This document shows positions 6,310-6,312 of a stretch of DNA of 6,312 nt, in pieces. The stretch is from Ruminococcus sp. UBA3286 (GTDB lineage Bacteria; Bacillota; Clostridia; Oscillospirales; Ruminococcaceae), in NCBI GenBank assembly GCA_002362135.1, contig DETO01000056.1, positions 1 through 6,312 of the forward strand, read 5' to 3'. A program made the translations under genes and the position numbers. The notes below the pieces were generated by a model. The model did not search any database. It was given only the letters and a program-made list of their open reading frames with translations, and was not told the DNA's origin. Position 1 is the first letter of the stretch; each line of letters starts with the position of its first letter.

Positions 6310-6312
6310 TCG

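Overview
The window holds seven genes, all on the minus strand, packed head to tail so that almost every base is coding. They read from right to left. The style points to an anaerobic, moderately AT-rich member of the Firmicutes (Clostridia, Ruminococcus-like). Signs of this are strong GGAGG-type ribosome binding sites, ATGA stop/start overlaps, GTG or TTG starts, cysteine-rich enzymes, and the oxygen-independent cobalamin enzymes CbiD and CbiG. The taxon is an inference from style and gene content. No promoter, terminator, riboswitch, RNA gene, mobile element or CRISPR array was recognised, and no stretch over 60 bases lies outside a gene.

Upstream part (6309 to 4448): a 531-residue FAD-dependent dehydrogenase of unknown substrate overlaps by ATGA with an 89-residue small protein. 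The C-terminal 30 residues of the small protein resemble the tail of the anaerobic ribonucleotide reductase NrdD, including the segment around its radical glycine. The glycine position is aspartate here. This is the most unusual item in the window.

Middle (4416 to 3556): rsmA (ksgA), the 16S rRNA adenine dimethyltransferase, complete and with all expected motifs. Its last codons contain the ribosome binding site of the next gene, which begins one base after its stop.

Downstream part (3554 to the left edge): a cobalamin (B12) corrin-ring block in the order cbiL, cbiD, cbiF, cbiG. CbiL methylates C-20, CbiF methylates C-11, CbiG opens the lactone ring and releases the two-carbon fragment, and CbiD methylates C-1. 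cbiG runs off the left edge after 310 codons. The other steps (CbiH, CbiE/T, CbiJ, CbiC) are not in the window and may lie further downstream. Spacing is tight throughout: 4-base overlap, 31-base gap, 1-base gap, 8- or 17-base overlap, 60-base gap, 4-base overlap. A single transcript from the FAD protein through cbiG is therefore plausible, which would place a housekeeping ribosome-assembly gene and the B12 genes under shared transcription.
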